From the NCBI GenBank assembly GCA_039621445.1, contig CP154956.1:21900473-21964472 (forward strand): a stretch of 64,000 bases of DNA, given 5' to 3'. The stretch is from Euglena gracilis (Eukaryota > Euglenida > Euglenophyceae > Euglenales). The notes below the pieces were generated by a model. That model was not told the DNA's origin. It saw only the letters and a program-made list of their open reading frames with translations, and did no database searches. Numbering within the stretch: the first letter of the stretch is position 1; the number at the start of each line of letters is the position of its first letter. The position numbers and the translations under genes were made by a program. This document shows, in pieces, positions 19,577-30,257 of the stretch.

Positions 19577-21853
19577 GGCGGGCACCGTCCTCCGGGTCGG
19601 GACGCCGGTGTTTCTGGCGCTCCTTCTCCGGGGTGGCGGGGACGGCCGGATCGGTGGTCCGCTTGGTGCCCTGGGGCGGCGGCTCATCCTCCTCCATGGC
19701 GCCCGAGTGCAATGAGGCGGCCACCGCTGCATCTTGGCTCAGAAGCGCCGCATCCGCAAGACGGTGCTGGGGGGCTGGGCTGGGGGATGGCGGGGGGCCG
19801 TACGGCTGGTGCTGGAAGAAAGCAGGTCCGGTGATGGTTGGTGCCCTTGTAGGGGTGGACAGCTGGGCTCGGAGTTCGGCATTCTCCTTCCGGAGCTCCT
19901 CCAGTTGGTGACGCTGCTGCTCCAAGGCCTCCCGGAGTTGTCGCAGCTCGGCCACCAGGGCCGCCATGGGGGACGCATCTCCGGGCGGGGGGGGGGCCCG
20001 GGGGGCCCGGGGGATGAGGCGTCGCGGACGGCTGCTTGTCGTTTGGCTGCACGCTGGGCGGCACGGGAGCCACGTTCTCCTACGGGGCGGTCTGCTGTTC
20101 GCTGTCCTGCGCTGCTTGCACGCGGAGGCGGAGCCCGGGAAGAGGGTGGGGCTGGATTCCTCCGGGGGCCACCCCAAGTGGAGTTGGGTGCCAAGGCGGT
20201 GGCAGAGACTGGTCGTGGCGGCCGTGGCTGTGAGGGGGTGACGGAGCTGCCGGGGGTTCGGTATGGAGGTGGCGACCGCGGCGGCGGGGGGGCCGGGGTG
20301 AGCCGGGCGGAGCACGTCCTGCCCCAACCGCCGTCGTCGAAGGAGGTCTTGGCGGGGTTGCCGGTGGCTTGGAAGTAGGCCACCCGGCGGAAGGGCCCCG
20401 CCGATGCGAGCCGGATGTCGTCCCGCAGGGGCTGCAAGCCAGTGGCGGCGACGATCTCCTTCAGGCGGAACACGTCCGCATCCTCCAGGGGCCCCAGCCG
20501 CCACCAGGCCGCCCCGGGGACTGCTTGGTGGATGGGGATGTTGGCGTCCTTCAAGAGGAAGCGGATTGCTGCCTCCAGCTGTTCCCGGCCCGCCCCTCCC
20601 ACGACGCGGACCGCGATGTCTTTCTCTGCCGGCACGAGGCCGGCGAAACCCTGCAGGTCGTTCAGGTCCTGCCACAGACGCGCCGCATCCTGCCGCCGGT
20701 TGCGTAGCCACACCATGTTGAACCGAGAGCGGGCCAACTCCTCCGATGTGTCGCCGGTGTAGAAGGGCCGCACGAAACAGCCGCCATGCCCACTGCCCCG
20801 CAACCACCGCTGTGCCTCCGCCCGCGGGACCGCCAGCAGCGCGAGGAGACCACCGTGCGTGGGCTGCACCTGCTGCAGGCGGTGAGCTGGCCCGAAGGGA
20901 ATGCCCACCGCGCCCGCCAACCTCTCCAGGGCGCGCCTCGTCTCCCGCTCCGCGTGGCGTTGGCGGGTGGCGGGGGGCAGGAGGTACTCCACCCGGAGCA
21001 GCTCCAGCTCCGAAGCAGCGCGCTGGGGCAGGCCCTGGCCCCGCACCCAGGTGCCACCCAGGGGGGGCCGATCCGCCACCACTCGCTGGACGTGCAGCGC
21101 TACCAGCACCTTGTTCTGTGGGAGGTACGCGGTCTCCCACTCCGGGGGCGGGAGCTGTTTGATCCCCGCTGGCACCCGGATGATGTGTGCCCGCTCCGCA
21201 ATGGCCAAGAGGTGGACAGCCAGCTTGGGATCGTCAAAGATCGGGGCAGCCTGCGGCAGCATCCGCCGCACTGCTCCCTCATCCAGAACGGTGGGGCAGC
21301 GGTCTCGTTCCACGACGCACAGCACCGTGAAGATGCTAGCGGAATCCTCCAGCCCTGCCTGCAGATGGACCCGCTCCAACCACTTCTGCAGATGAGGCCG
21401 CACCGTCACCAGCAAATGACAAGGGCCACCGGTGCCCCACGACCGAGGCTCCCGCTGCTGCAAGGCGTCGGCATCCACCACGTCCGTGGTCGACGCGAAG
21501 TCACCACCAACCATGACCAGCTGCGCCGGGTCTCTTGGGCGTCGCAGGTCGGGGGCCAGCTCCCGCAGCCACTGCGGGTCCAGCCGGGTGTCGTACACGC
21601 GGAAGGCGGCGTCCGCAGGCACCGTTGCCGGCAGCTGCCACCCATCGGACCGCAAGGTCGCCGCAAGCTGTAGCTCCTGCAGCTGGCGGGGCTGTAGGCG
21701 CTGCGGCGGGGATGGGGTTGCCGTGGGCTCTCGACGAGCACGCCGCGGGTTCCCATTGAGTGCGTGTTGAAGACGATTGCGGTCCCGTCGGCTCAGCGCC
21801 CACAGGGAAGCCAGCAAACAGCACCTCCGTGTCGTTGGCGGAGGGTGGATCAT
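19569..21853 (-). pseudogene. LINE 1 ORF1 protein (frameshifted)
   Basis: This is the putative RNA-binding partner of ORF2, of ~760 residues. The ATG at 21853 is the first in the LINE part. The reading frame continues upstream into the element 5' end and Ty3 DNA, which I do not count. It aligns along its length with intact LINE 3 ORF1 (shared blocks RNRLQHALNGNP, VVGGDFAS/VMVGGDFAS, LLPAEKDLAVR/LVPAEKDIAVR and WWRLGPL). Near 19981-20005 a run of G/C shifts the frame. The C-terminal part (LRQLREALEQQRHQLEELRK, a coiled coil) is read in the second frame and ends at 19569. I see no CCHC knuckle. The N-terminal two thirds match no family I recognise. Confidence 0.75.
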
Positions 21854-21947
21854 CCGCGGGGCGGCCGTCTCGGCCGGATCCACGGGGAGCGTGTCGGTGG
21901 AGTCAATGATGAATCTGGTCACTAGAGGAGGGGCTCCAACTTCTCCG

Positions 21948-21964
21948 TGCAGCAGATCGCTGCA
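21948..21964 (-). promoter_or_regulatory. 5' terminal stem-loop of LINE 1
   Basis: The element strand begins GTGTGGA, then TGCAGC-GATCT-GCTGCA, a perfect 6-bp stem within the first ~25 nt. LINE 3 has a different perfect stem in the same place (44893-44910). Its role, such as protection, internal start or ribozyme part, is unknown. Confidence 0.5.
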
Positions 21965-21971
21965 TCCACAC

Positions 21972-21989
21972 TGGGGGCTCGTGAGGGGG
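21972..21989. repeat. Target-site duplication of LINE 1, right copy
   Basis: This is an 18-bp perfect match to 13878-13895 and abuts the 5' end of LINE 1. The undisrupted target in Ty3 copy 3 contains the sequence once. Confidence 0.93.
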
Positions 21990-22249
21990 TTGTCGTGGGG
22001 GTTGGTATGGCGGTGGGGGGCGGTATGGTGGTGGGGGTGGCCTCGTTTGCGTTGGTGTTGAAGTTCGGAGGCATAGGGGGGAAGGAAGTTGGGCCTCAAG
22101 GGCATGTAGGGGTGGGGGTAGTGTGGTGCTGATGGTGAAGGGGGCTGGTCGAGGTTGGTGTGGGTGGTAGGGTTGGGGTTGGTGACGGGGTCGTTGGGGG
22201 TGGCGACGTGGCGGCATCTGTGAGAGAGCGCAGGGGTATGCGACATGCG
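21990..22249 (-). mobile_element. 3' noncoding region of Ty3 copy 2, pol-proximal part
   Basis: This is the sequence between the pol stop (22250-22252) and the LINE 1 insertion point. It is G/T-rich on the + strand (CA-rich on the element strand). It contains ggtggggggcggtatggtgg near 22013, the empty version of the LINE 3 target. An ATG just after the pol stop opens a frame into LINE 1, but that is fortuitous. Confidence 0.8.
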
Positions 22250-22334
22250 TCACTCCATCCCATCGAGCAACTCTCTCACATCCACAGCCAGGTCCCGTTT
22301 CTTGCAATATTGGACCACATCCTTGTTCGTTTGG

Positions 22335-22460
22335 AGGAAGAAGTGGTTCAGGGGTTCCCACTGAGTGTCGGATGGGTCCCAGTTTTTCCACTGAATCAAA
22401 AATTGACGTTTTCCGTCTTTTCTGCGGTGGTTCAGTACTTTGTCAACCTCCCATTCGTCA
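22335..22460 (-). other. Chromodomain at the integrase C-terminus
   Basis: The block EWEVDKVLNHRR ... FLIQWKNW ... TQWEPLNHF has the aromatic and W-K-x-W, W-E-P signature of chromodomains. In chromoviruses this domain at the integrase end binds methylated histone H3 and steers insertion to heterochromatin. That fits the satellite location of all copies here. It is also present at the end of copy 3 (FLIQWKNWDPSDTQWEP, 45190-45319). Confidence 0.88.
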
Positions 22461-25400
22461 GGTCCTACCTCCAACTCCTGTGCCTTGCCCGACCAAAAGT
22501 AGAGGGGGACAGGGGTTGTGTTGTAGAGGTCCTCCACGTGGGGTTTGAGTTGTGAACGGTGGGCAGGTTGTCGGTTTCCAGGTCGAAGTTCAACCACGTA
22601 AGAGTGTTGTCCTACCCGTTCCAACACCACCGCAGGTCCTTTCCACTTCGGTTCGAGTTTGTCGGTGCCAGGTTGTCTTTCGGGTTGATACCAGACTTTC
22701 GAGCCGATTTCCAAGGCAGGTGGTTCTCTGCGGTTTTGGTTCACCGTTTCAGCTCGTCCGCGCTGTTTTTCGTTCAGGACCAGGCTCACCCACTGGTCTT
22801 GTTCTTTCATCCTTTCCAAGAACGTTGTGGCCCCTTCCGCTTCCTTTTGTGGTTGGTATGGCAATCCCGCCAACGGTCTGTGCCTGCCAAACACAATTTC
22901 GTACAGTGACAATCCCGTTTCACCTGGGACGTCGTGTAGGGCCCTCAAGGCGTTCGGTAGGAGTTCAACCCAGGGTACCCCTTTTTCAGCAGCCAGTTTT
23001 GCCAGTTTTCGGAGGACTTGTTGACCCGCTACCTCAGCCCGTCCGTTGGCTTGGTGGTGGAATGCCTGCCCGTACGCCATACGGACCCCGTGGGCAGCAC
23101 ACAGTGTTTTCCACCAACCGGCTGTGAAGTGGGAGCCCCGGTCGGAGCTCACCACCGAGGGTATTCCAAAAATTCCCCATTGTTTGTACATGTCCTTTCC
23201 AACCTTTTCTGCTGTTAGTCCCTTCGCCAGGTGGGGGGTTGCAACCATCCACCCACTCAGCCTATCCACACACAACGCCAACGTGTCGTATTTTTCCCCT
23301 TCAAAGGTCGTTTCAGGTAGTGAGAACAAATCGATGGCAACGCTGTCCATCAGGTGTGCAGGAATCGGTGTCGGTTCGACGGGGCACTTGTATGGTAGGT
23401 GGCTGGGTTCTGTGGCCTGGCAGGTTTCACACATGGTCATCATTTTGCCTGTCAGTTTTTTTGCATCCTGGTGGTCCGCAAACGCAAACCACCTTCCCAT
23501 CTGATCCCACAGTCGGGTTGACCCTGGGTGCCCGGCTGTTTCGTGATGTTCCCGAATTACGTTTCCAGTCAACCCACTTGGTACACACAGGAGACCGTTT
23601 TTGTAGAGCCTGCCGTTGTCGAATCGGTACCTGTCAGGCCAGTTTTTGAACCCCGTTTCCTTCAGGTCCTTGAGCACAGGTCCCCACCTTGGGCAACTTT
23701 CGTACTCGTTCTTCCATTCCCTGTCCATCACCCCTTTCGGTTCCCCCTGTTGAAGCTCCGGGGCGTGCACTCCCCTTGATGGAGGTCCAACGGGTGTCCC
23801 CGTTGAGGATGACGCACCTTGCGCGTCCTGTTGTTTTGTTGAGTCTGTTGTTGTTAGGGGTTCCACAGGGTCCTCTTCCAGGGGTCTTCGCCTTGGTGGG
23901 TCTTCCTCAGTGGATGGTCCCTCGGCCGTTTTTGAATTTTCTGGGGTTTTGTTTTTTGGTTGGTCTGGTCGGCTCAGGTTTCCCGCCTCATCCGTGGTCT
24001 CCCTTGGGGTTGCCTCAGCCAGTTTTTTGCTTGGTTCCACCACAGTCGTTTCCTTCACAACCCATTTCTTTGTCGTTTTTGCAGGTTTTTGAGGTGGTTT
24101 TGAATTTTTTTGAGGGGTGTCATCATTTTCCGTTGAACCAGGCACTGTGGGCGAATCTTCACCCGTTTTGGCTCCCCCCCTTGTTGTGACGGCCACAGTG
24201 ACGGGTTCTTGAAGTTGTTTTTGTGCCTGTGTCAGGTCTGCCACGTTGATCACCATACAAGTTTTCTGTTCCTTTTCCTCCTGTTTGATGATTTCTTTCA
24301 TGAGTCGGTCGTCCTCCTCACTCCCGTGGATACTCACGTCGGCGAATGCCTGTGAGGCGGGGTAGGCCCACCTACTCAAGGCATCGGCGACCGTGTTGTC
24401 TTTGCCAGGTACGTATGCAACGGTTATGTCGAACCACGAAAGCAGTTCGTGCCACCTAGCCCTACGTCCAGCTGGTCCACTGGGGGTGTCCAGCGCCTCC
24501 GTTGCCCATGCCTCAATGGACTTGTGGTCCGTCAACACCAGCACCGGTTGCATTCCTATCCAGGAAGCCCATTTTTGCAGAGCCAGGATCACTGCGTAGG
24601 TCTCCTTCTCCCTAGGAGACCACGAGCGAACCTGCCCAGGTGTCAGTTTTCGTGAACAGAAAGCTACGGGTACTGTTTTTTTGGTCATGGCTGTTGTTGG
24701 GTCTGGTTTTTCTGCAGTGTCCTCGGCAAATTGTTCCAGAGCCGCACCTACGGCTCTGCCACTTGCATCCACCCTGAGTATGAACGGTTTGTCTGGGTTC
24801 ACCGTTTGCAGTTTCAGGCTTCCGAGCAGTTTTTCTTTGATGGTCTGGAAGGCTGTTCTTTCTTTTTCACCGAAAAACACAGGTGTCAGGCTTCCTTTCT
24901 TTCCTTGTCCCTTTTTCACTTTCAGTTTCTCCATTAGGTCTGCAGCCAAATCTGCATACCCTGGGACGTATGAGGCGTAGTATTTTGTGAATCTCAGGAA
25001 TGCCCGCAGGGCTGTGACCGTTTTGGGTTCCTCCCATTTTTCCAAGGCCATCAGTTTCCCAGGTGCTGGTTTTCGTTGTCCACCACCCAGCACATGTCCA
25101 CAGAATTCAACCTCTTTCACGAAAAATTTGCATTTCTTGATGTCTGCCACGTGCTGCTGTTTTTTTCAGTGCCTCCATCACCCTTCTGATGTCCTTGTCG
25201 TGTTGTTCGAGGGTTTTGTCTTCAGATCCCTGCCAAACGGTTCCTACGATAATGTCGTCCACGTAGGAGTTTGCAATGTCCTGTACCTCCTCCAGGCTGT
25301 ACTCGATCACCCTCTGGAAAATCGGTACACCGTTTTTCATCCCCATGACCACCACTCTCCACTGTTTTGTTCCCTTAGGTGTGCTGCAGCAGGTGTAGGG

Positions 25401-26739
25401 TCTGGACTCTGTTCTCAGTGGCACCTGGTGGAAGGCGTCTTTCAGGTCCAGTACACTGTACAGGGCCCGTTGTCCTTGTTGAACTAGGATGTCTTCTATC
25501 CTAGGAAGGGGATGTGCGTCTGTGATTGTTGCCTCGTTCAGTGCTCTGAAATCCACCACCCCTCTCCATTTTCCACCCTTTTTGGCCACCACGAACGTGG
25601 GGCTGGACCAGTCACTCCTCCCGTCTTCCACTTTCAGGTCCCTAACCCGTTCGTCCACCATGTGGATGAGTGCCTGCCGGCGTTCTCCTGTCATGTGGAT
25701 GGGTCTTTGCTTTTTCGCCACTGTTCCAGGTTTCAATTCGATTTTCCCATAACCCAGTGGTCCGCGTTCTGGGGGGTCTGGGTAGATTTTGTCTCGCAAG
25801 ACCACTCCTTCATAGTCCTGCCGCAGCTTTTTCACCAGTTCTGCCACCTTTTCGCCTTGTGTTTCCTGTCCTTCTGGCACCACCACAACACCGTGAACCC
25901 TGTCAGATTTCTTTGACAATTTCCGAAGTTGTTTTGCCAGTGTTTCCAGTGTTGTTTCGTCTTCAAACAGTTTTTCCTCGTCCTGGCCCGCTTCAGCAGG
26001 AATCTGCAAATTCATTGCCTGCACTGCCGAAATGTTTTTCTGAAGTTGGTGTACTTTCCGTTCCCTGTGTTTTTGTTCCTTCAGCTGGTGCCAACTGGAC
26101 AGCAGCCGCAGTGGTTCACCTATGGGGGCCAGTGATTGTAGGTGTGGAAAAACCCCCAGTTGGTGTTGTTCCATCCACGGATACCCGAGGATGGCATCCA
26201 CTTGGATGTCGGCGTCATGAAATGTTCCAATGGTGGACCACTCCCTTGTTCTGGCCGTGTTGTGCACCCGTGATGAAAACTGCAGTTCCAGTGTGACTTC
26301 GTGTAGTCCTCCTTCCATCCTTGTTCCGTCTGCTGTGATCAGGGCCAAGGGTTTTTGTGAACGTCCGAAGTTTTGTTGGGGAATCAGGTTCTTTTTCACC
26401 AGGTTTGCCTGTGCTCCCGTGTCAATCAGGCCTGTAGGAACATTTTTTTGCCGTCCGGCAACACAGCACGGACTTCGATGAGGAGTTGTTTTGCTTTCTT
26501 TCTGCTGATGACCTGCCCCAGCAGGAGTTTGGACACCGGTTCACACAGTCGTTTTGGAAGCCGAATGTTTTGGTCAGGTTCTGTTTTGTCAGAATCTGGG
26601 TTTGGCTGTTGACCTGTCAGTTCTGGGCTGGGCTGTGAGAGCATCTTTTGTCGTGCCGTCTGGGCAGGGCTGGGCTGCTGCAGCGGTTGTTGCTGTGCGG
26701 CCTGGGCTTGGCTGGTTTGCCGTAGCCGTTCGTGGAACC

Positions 26740-27322
26740 CCGCCAGGACCTGAATCAGTTGTTCTGGGATCCTGAATTTTTTGAAGGCTGGAATGTTGTG
26801 TTTGTTGCTGAGTTTCACCAGGTGACCACCACCGTTCGGGTCAAGGTTCTTGCAGGTTTTCCTGTCACACCGTTTTGCTGGTACCTGCAGGATGTCAGGG
26901 CTGCCCCAGATTCGTGTTGGTTTTTTGTAACCCCAGTCTGTGTATTGACAGTAATCCACGTCAATGTACGGGTACGGTTTCATGTAATCTCGTTTGCCCA
27001 GGTATCCGTACCTTGGGTTTTCCAACCACCATTTCTGCGGCTGCAGAAATTCCACAATTTCCAGGGCTTTCTTTGCAAGGCTGTCTCCCTTTTCCAAGTT
27101 TCTGGGTCTTGTCGTCAGGGCAATGCTGAATTCTGTGCAGGGAACTCCACATACCACCGTGTGGAATTCGCCAGGTTTGAAATGTTTTCTGAAGTCCCAG
27201 TCCAGTACGTCCACCTGGTAATCCGCTTTCCACCTGGGGTCTGAGTCCACCGTCACCACCTCGAAGCCCATTTTTTCATACACCTTGCTGACCGATTTTG
27301 TTCCACAGAACAGGTCCAGCAT
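26740..27322 (-). other. C5-cytosine DNA methyltransferase domain of Pol, copy 2 (motifs intact)
   Basis: Motif I is LDLFCGTKSVSKVYEK, with an acidic residue after the next strand (VVTVDSD). Motif IV is VCGVPCTEFS with the catalytic Cys codon at 27137-27139, followed by RPRNLEKGDSLAKKALEI. Motif VI is WWLENPRYGYL, and a WGYKKPTRIWG block serves as motif VIII. The predicted activity is SAM-dependent methylation of cytosine in DNA. The GTK in motif I replaces the usual GTG/GxG and might weaken SAM binding. The domain is about 190 residues, compact, without an obvious large target-recognition insert. It lies within Pol, upstream of protease, so it would be packaged with Gag-Pol. Confidence 0.85.
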
Positions 27323-27499
27323 TTTTGGTTTTGGTTTTTCTGCTGTGGCCCGTTCTGGTGTCGCTGTGGCTGCCTCCTGCAGTTTTCTGATGTGTTTCTG
27401 TGGTTTTTCTGTCCCCAAATCGGGTTTTTGTTCACCACCCTCCACCTCGTCCTCCACTGGTGGGTACTCGTGAGCTGTGCCGAACCTCACCTTGGATGT

Positions 27500-28040
27500 C
27501 GGGTGTAGGGGGGTGAAATGTTTGTGGAAACCTGGTAGGTACTTGCACCGTGTTTTGTGTCCGCATACCAAAAACACTTCCACAGGCCACGGTGTATTCC
27601 TGCAGTTCTTGTCACCCTGTCCGAACAGTTTTGTTCCCGCTGGGATGAACATTGACATCACTGCCAGTTTTTTGATTTCCCTGTACCATCGTCTGTGGAC
27701 CCATCTTGGAACCATGAGAAGTGCGTGGGCCTCGTCTGTTTGAATTTTCTTCACCCCCTGTGAAATTTTGCTGAATGGGGGGTTCATCCACAGCAGTTTT
27801 CCGTGCCAGTCTTTTTCAAAGGCGTCAGTTCCGTCTGGGCTGCCCGATCCCCACCATTGCGGGAACCTTTTGTTTTTTTCCGTTGCAAAGGCATCCAGCT
27901 GGGGCTGGACCCCGAAGTGTGAGAGAATTTCTGTCATTTTTTCTTCCTTCACGTGGTAGTTTTCAGACACCCACCGTGAAGCTGCTCTGCCGAACCTGCA
28001 GCTGACCTGTTCCCTTTTCGGTTCTGGGCTGTGGAGTAAT
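27500..28040 (-). other. DIRS/Dam-type adenine methyltransferase-like domain, copy 2 (uninterrupted)
   Basis: The same domain as in copy 1, but with WMNPPFSKISQ joined directly to GVKKIQTDEAHALLMVPRW. This gives the intron-free reference for the 87-nt insert. The domain ends near CGHKTRCKYL; a linker of ~70 residues with EKPQKHIRKL leads to the cytosine MTase. Confidence 0.65.
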
Positions 28041-28149
28041 TTTTTTGTCACGATGTTTTTCTTTTGGGGTTTTTTCTTACCTCCCTTACCCAGTGTGTAT
28101 GACCGCTGCGGCCCTGGACCTGGTTCCATTGTTTTGTTTTGTGGTTTCG

Positions 28150-28207
28150 GTTGTGCCTGCAGAGAGTCGCCCCTCTCGTCCCCTACCCTCAGGCCGCAGC
28201 CACTTCA
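28150..28207 (-). promoter_or_regulatory. Candidate UGA readthrough site between Gag and Pol, copy 2
   Basis: The Gag TGA at 28207-28205 is followed in frame by 25 sense codons to an ATG at 28129 and then by Pol with no stop. The GAGAG/CTCTC hairpin downstream is conserved with copy 1. Independent mutations elsewhere in the two copies have not introduced a second stop here. Confidence 0.55.
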
Positions 28208-30257
28208 CTTCCGTTCTGCGTTTTGAACTGCCTGCCAGCGATTGCTGGAAGTTGCTTCTGCCTTTGGCTGTCCCTGTGGCTGGTTGGCTGGCTCCTGTGA
28301 ATTGGTTTGCTGAGGCTGTGGTTCAGTTTTTGTTGTCGCTGGCTGTGACTGTGGTTGCCCTTTGCCTTTTCCTTTCCCGCTCCCCTTCCCAGAATTGTAT
28401 CCTTTCCCAGAGTTGTATCCCTTTCCTGAAACGTAGCCTTTGCCGTAATTCTGATTCCAGTTCTGGTTCTGGTTCCAGTTTTGGGTTGAACCCCAGTTTT
28501 GACCTTTCCCCTTTCCTTTGCCTTTGCCCCAGTCGTTCTGTCCCCAGTCTGACCAGTTGGTGTTCCGTCCCTGGCCAGGCTGTTCTGAAACTGCCATGGG
28601 CACCTGCTGGCGTGGAGAAGGGGGTCTGGGTTTTTCAGGCGTTGGGGTTCGAGGTCCAGGAGAGTTGGGTCGGGATCTGGAAGGGGGTGTCCGACTTCTG
28701 TATTTTGTTTTCTCCTCCTCCTTGACTTCCCTGACGTAACCCCTGCGGTCCATCGACCGTGATCTGTTTTCACGAGGTTGGTTCTGCCAGCCGTTGTACC
28801 CCCTACCTAGGGAGTCTGACTGTTGTTGGCACCTGAGTTCGGTTTCCACCCGTTGGAACAGTTCGTCCAATGTGAGGTTGGCTTGCACCTGCGTGAACTG
28901 TGGTTTGTGTCCAGTCAGCAACGTTGAACCGTTTTTCATCAGGAGAAGTTCAGCAGCTCTGCTGCTGTGCAGTTGGATCCTGAAGTTTTGTCCGTCTCGT
29001 GCCACCTGAAAAATTTCACCTGTGCCCACTGTTGCTGCCACCAGGTCACGAATGTCTTCCGTTGTTGCATCTGGGACGTTTGTAATGTTCGTGACCCCTT
29101 TCAGTTTCAGTGTCGGTCTGTCCTGATTTCTGCGGTCCTGTTCCCTGATGCAGCTTCTACGTTGCGTTTCAGGCATTTTTTCAGCCACCAGGTTGTAAGC
29201 GTCTTCCTCCGATGGATTTTCCAGCCTGCTGTAGAGAAGTTTGAAATGGGCCTCAAACTCCCTCCACGCTTCCAGTGTCAGTTTTCCTTCTGTTTTTGGT
29301 CTCAGGTTTTTCAGTTCGTCTTTGATGGCTGATTGTGTGTCTCCACCGTATTTCTGGCACATCCAGTTCCAAAATTCCTGGTATTTTATTTTCTCACCGC
29401 GTTCCTGTCTGCGTTGTAGTTTCCAGTTTGCTGGCACTGTCCAGGCTGCCCTCCAGCAGTGACAGTTTCAGGTCGTCGGTCAGGGGCCCCTGACCGGCTG
29501 ACACACGTTGCAGGTACATTGGAAATTTCACGGCAAAATCTGCGAAATTCCCCTGCAGTGTTGGTCTTACCAGGTCTTTGGTCATTGCCGCGCCCACTGG
29601 ACCCAGCAGCAGCCCGAAGGATGCTGCCGGGGCCGTTGCCACGGGTGCCACCACTGTTTCCTCTCCTATGTGGTGGATGGCAGTTTGGGTAGACCCCATC
29701 TGGGGTCCCACCCAGGTTGTTGTGGCTGTGTTCTGAGTTTCGGTTTCGTCTGCCCACATGAACAAGCCCCGAGGCCGGGACTGTGGGTTTTGTTGCGTCG
29801 TCACTGGCTGTGAAATCTGTTGAGTCGGCTGGGTTGGCTGTGGTGCTGGGCTTGTCGGGTTTGTCGTAAAAGCTGGGCTGGTCGGGACTGCAGTCGGTCG
29901 TTGTTCTGTTTGTCGAGTCAGTTGGGCAATTAACGGTGTCAAGGCAGTTTTTAGTTCTTGCTGGATGAGCTGCCCCACCAGGGAAGCCGAGTTAAGGGTC
30001 CCCAGTGCTGCAGCTCCTCCTTCCATTTTTGGGTGTGGTGTTTCGTCCCCCCACTGCTGGCTGCTCTGGCTGAACATACCTGTCAGTGGTTGTGGGGTCC
30101 CCGTCCCCGTTTGACAGGCCTGGGTTTCTGGGGTCCCCGTCCCTTGGTTTTCTGCGGGCTGGCCCTTCAGGGCTGGCCGTGGCTGGGCCAGGGGTTGTGG
30201 GGTCCCCATCCCCGTCTGCCAGGTGTGGGGTCCTGGGGTCCCCGTCCCGTGTTGTCC
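28205..30257 (-). pseudogene. gag: Gag polyprotein of the Ty3 element, copy 2 (5' truncated, frameshifted)
   Basis: This is nearly identical to copy 1 Gag. The N-terminus is lost where satellite begins at 30258, inside the GTPQP repeat. An extra A in GGAAACTACAACG at about 29420 shifts the frame between the linker part and the capsid-like part. The C-terminal Gly-Lys tract is conserved (GKGYVSGKGYNSGKGYNSGKG), with no CCHC knuckle. Confidence 0.88.

Larger units (their letters stand above)
13896..21971 (-). mobile_element. LINE 1: full-length two-ORF APE/RT/RNase H non-LTR retrotransposon inserted in Ty3 copy 2
   Basis: The element of about 8.08 kb runs right to left. It is bounded by an 18-bp target duplication TGGGGGCTCGTGAGGGGG at 13878-13895 and 21972-21989. 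The empty site, with one copy of the 18-mer followed by ttgtcgtggg, is intact in Ty3 copy 3 at 36881-36898. The 3' end has seven extra G on the + strand (13896-13902), that is a poly(C) tail on the element strand. ORF1 has one frameshift and ORF2 is open throughout. Among the three LINEs here this is the best preserved. Confidence 0.93.
22250..28204 (-). pseudogene. pol: Pol polyprotein of the Ty3 element, copy 2 (near complete, two frameshifts)
   Basis: This is the best view of the whole Pol, about 1985 codons after the Gag UGA. Order: adenine-MTase-like domain (~28040-27500), cytosine MTase (~27322-26740), Pro/Gln linker, protease, RT, RNase H, acidic Pro/Thr-rich linker (~24200-23750), integrase zinc finger and DDE core (~23700-22950), and C-terminal chromodomain (~22460-22335). 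Defects: one C lost at about 26430 in the codons leading to the protease DTG, and one A gained in a run at about 25160-25166 between RT and RNase H. The integrase shows AIDLF, SSDRGSHF and NGRAEVA. The 87-nt insert of copy 1 is absent. The protein ends ELLDGME-stop. Confidence 0.92.

Noticed and set aside
21900-21971. HDV-like ribozyme at the LINE 5' end
   Set aside because: Only one hairpin is evident by eye; I could not draw the double-pseudoknot with the required core.
19739-22246. An 835-codon frame joining Ty3 noncoding sequence to LINE 1 ORF1
   Set aside because: The target duplication at 21972-21989 shows the junction is an insertion boundary. The N-terminal part is an accident of nesting.
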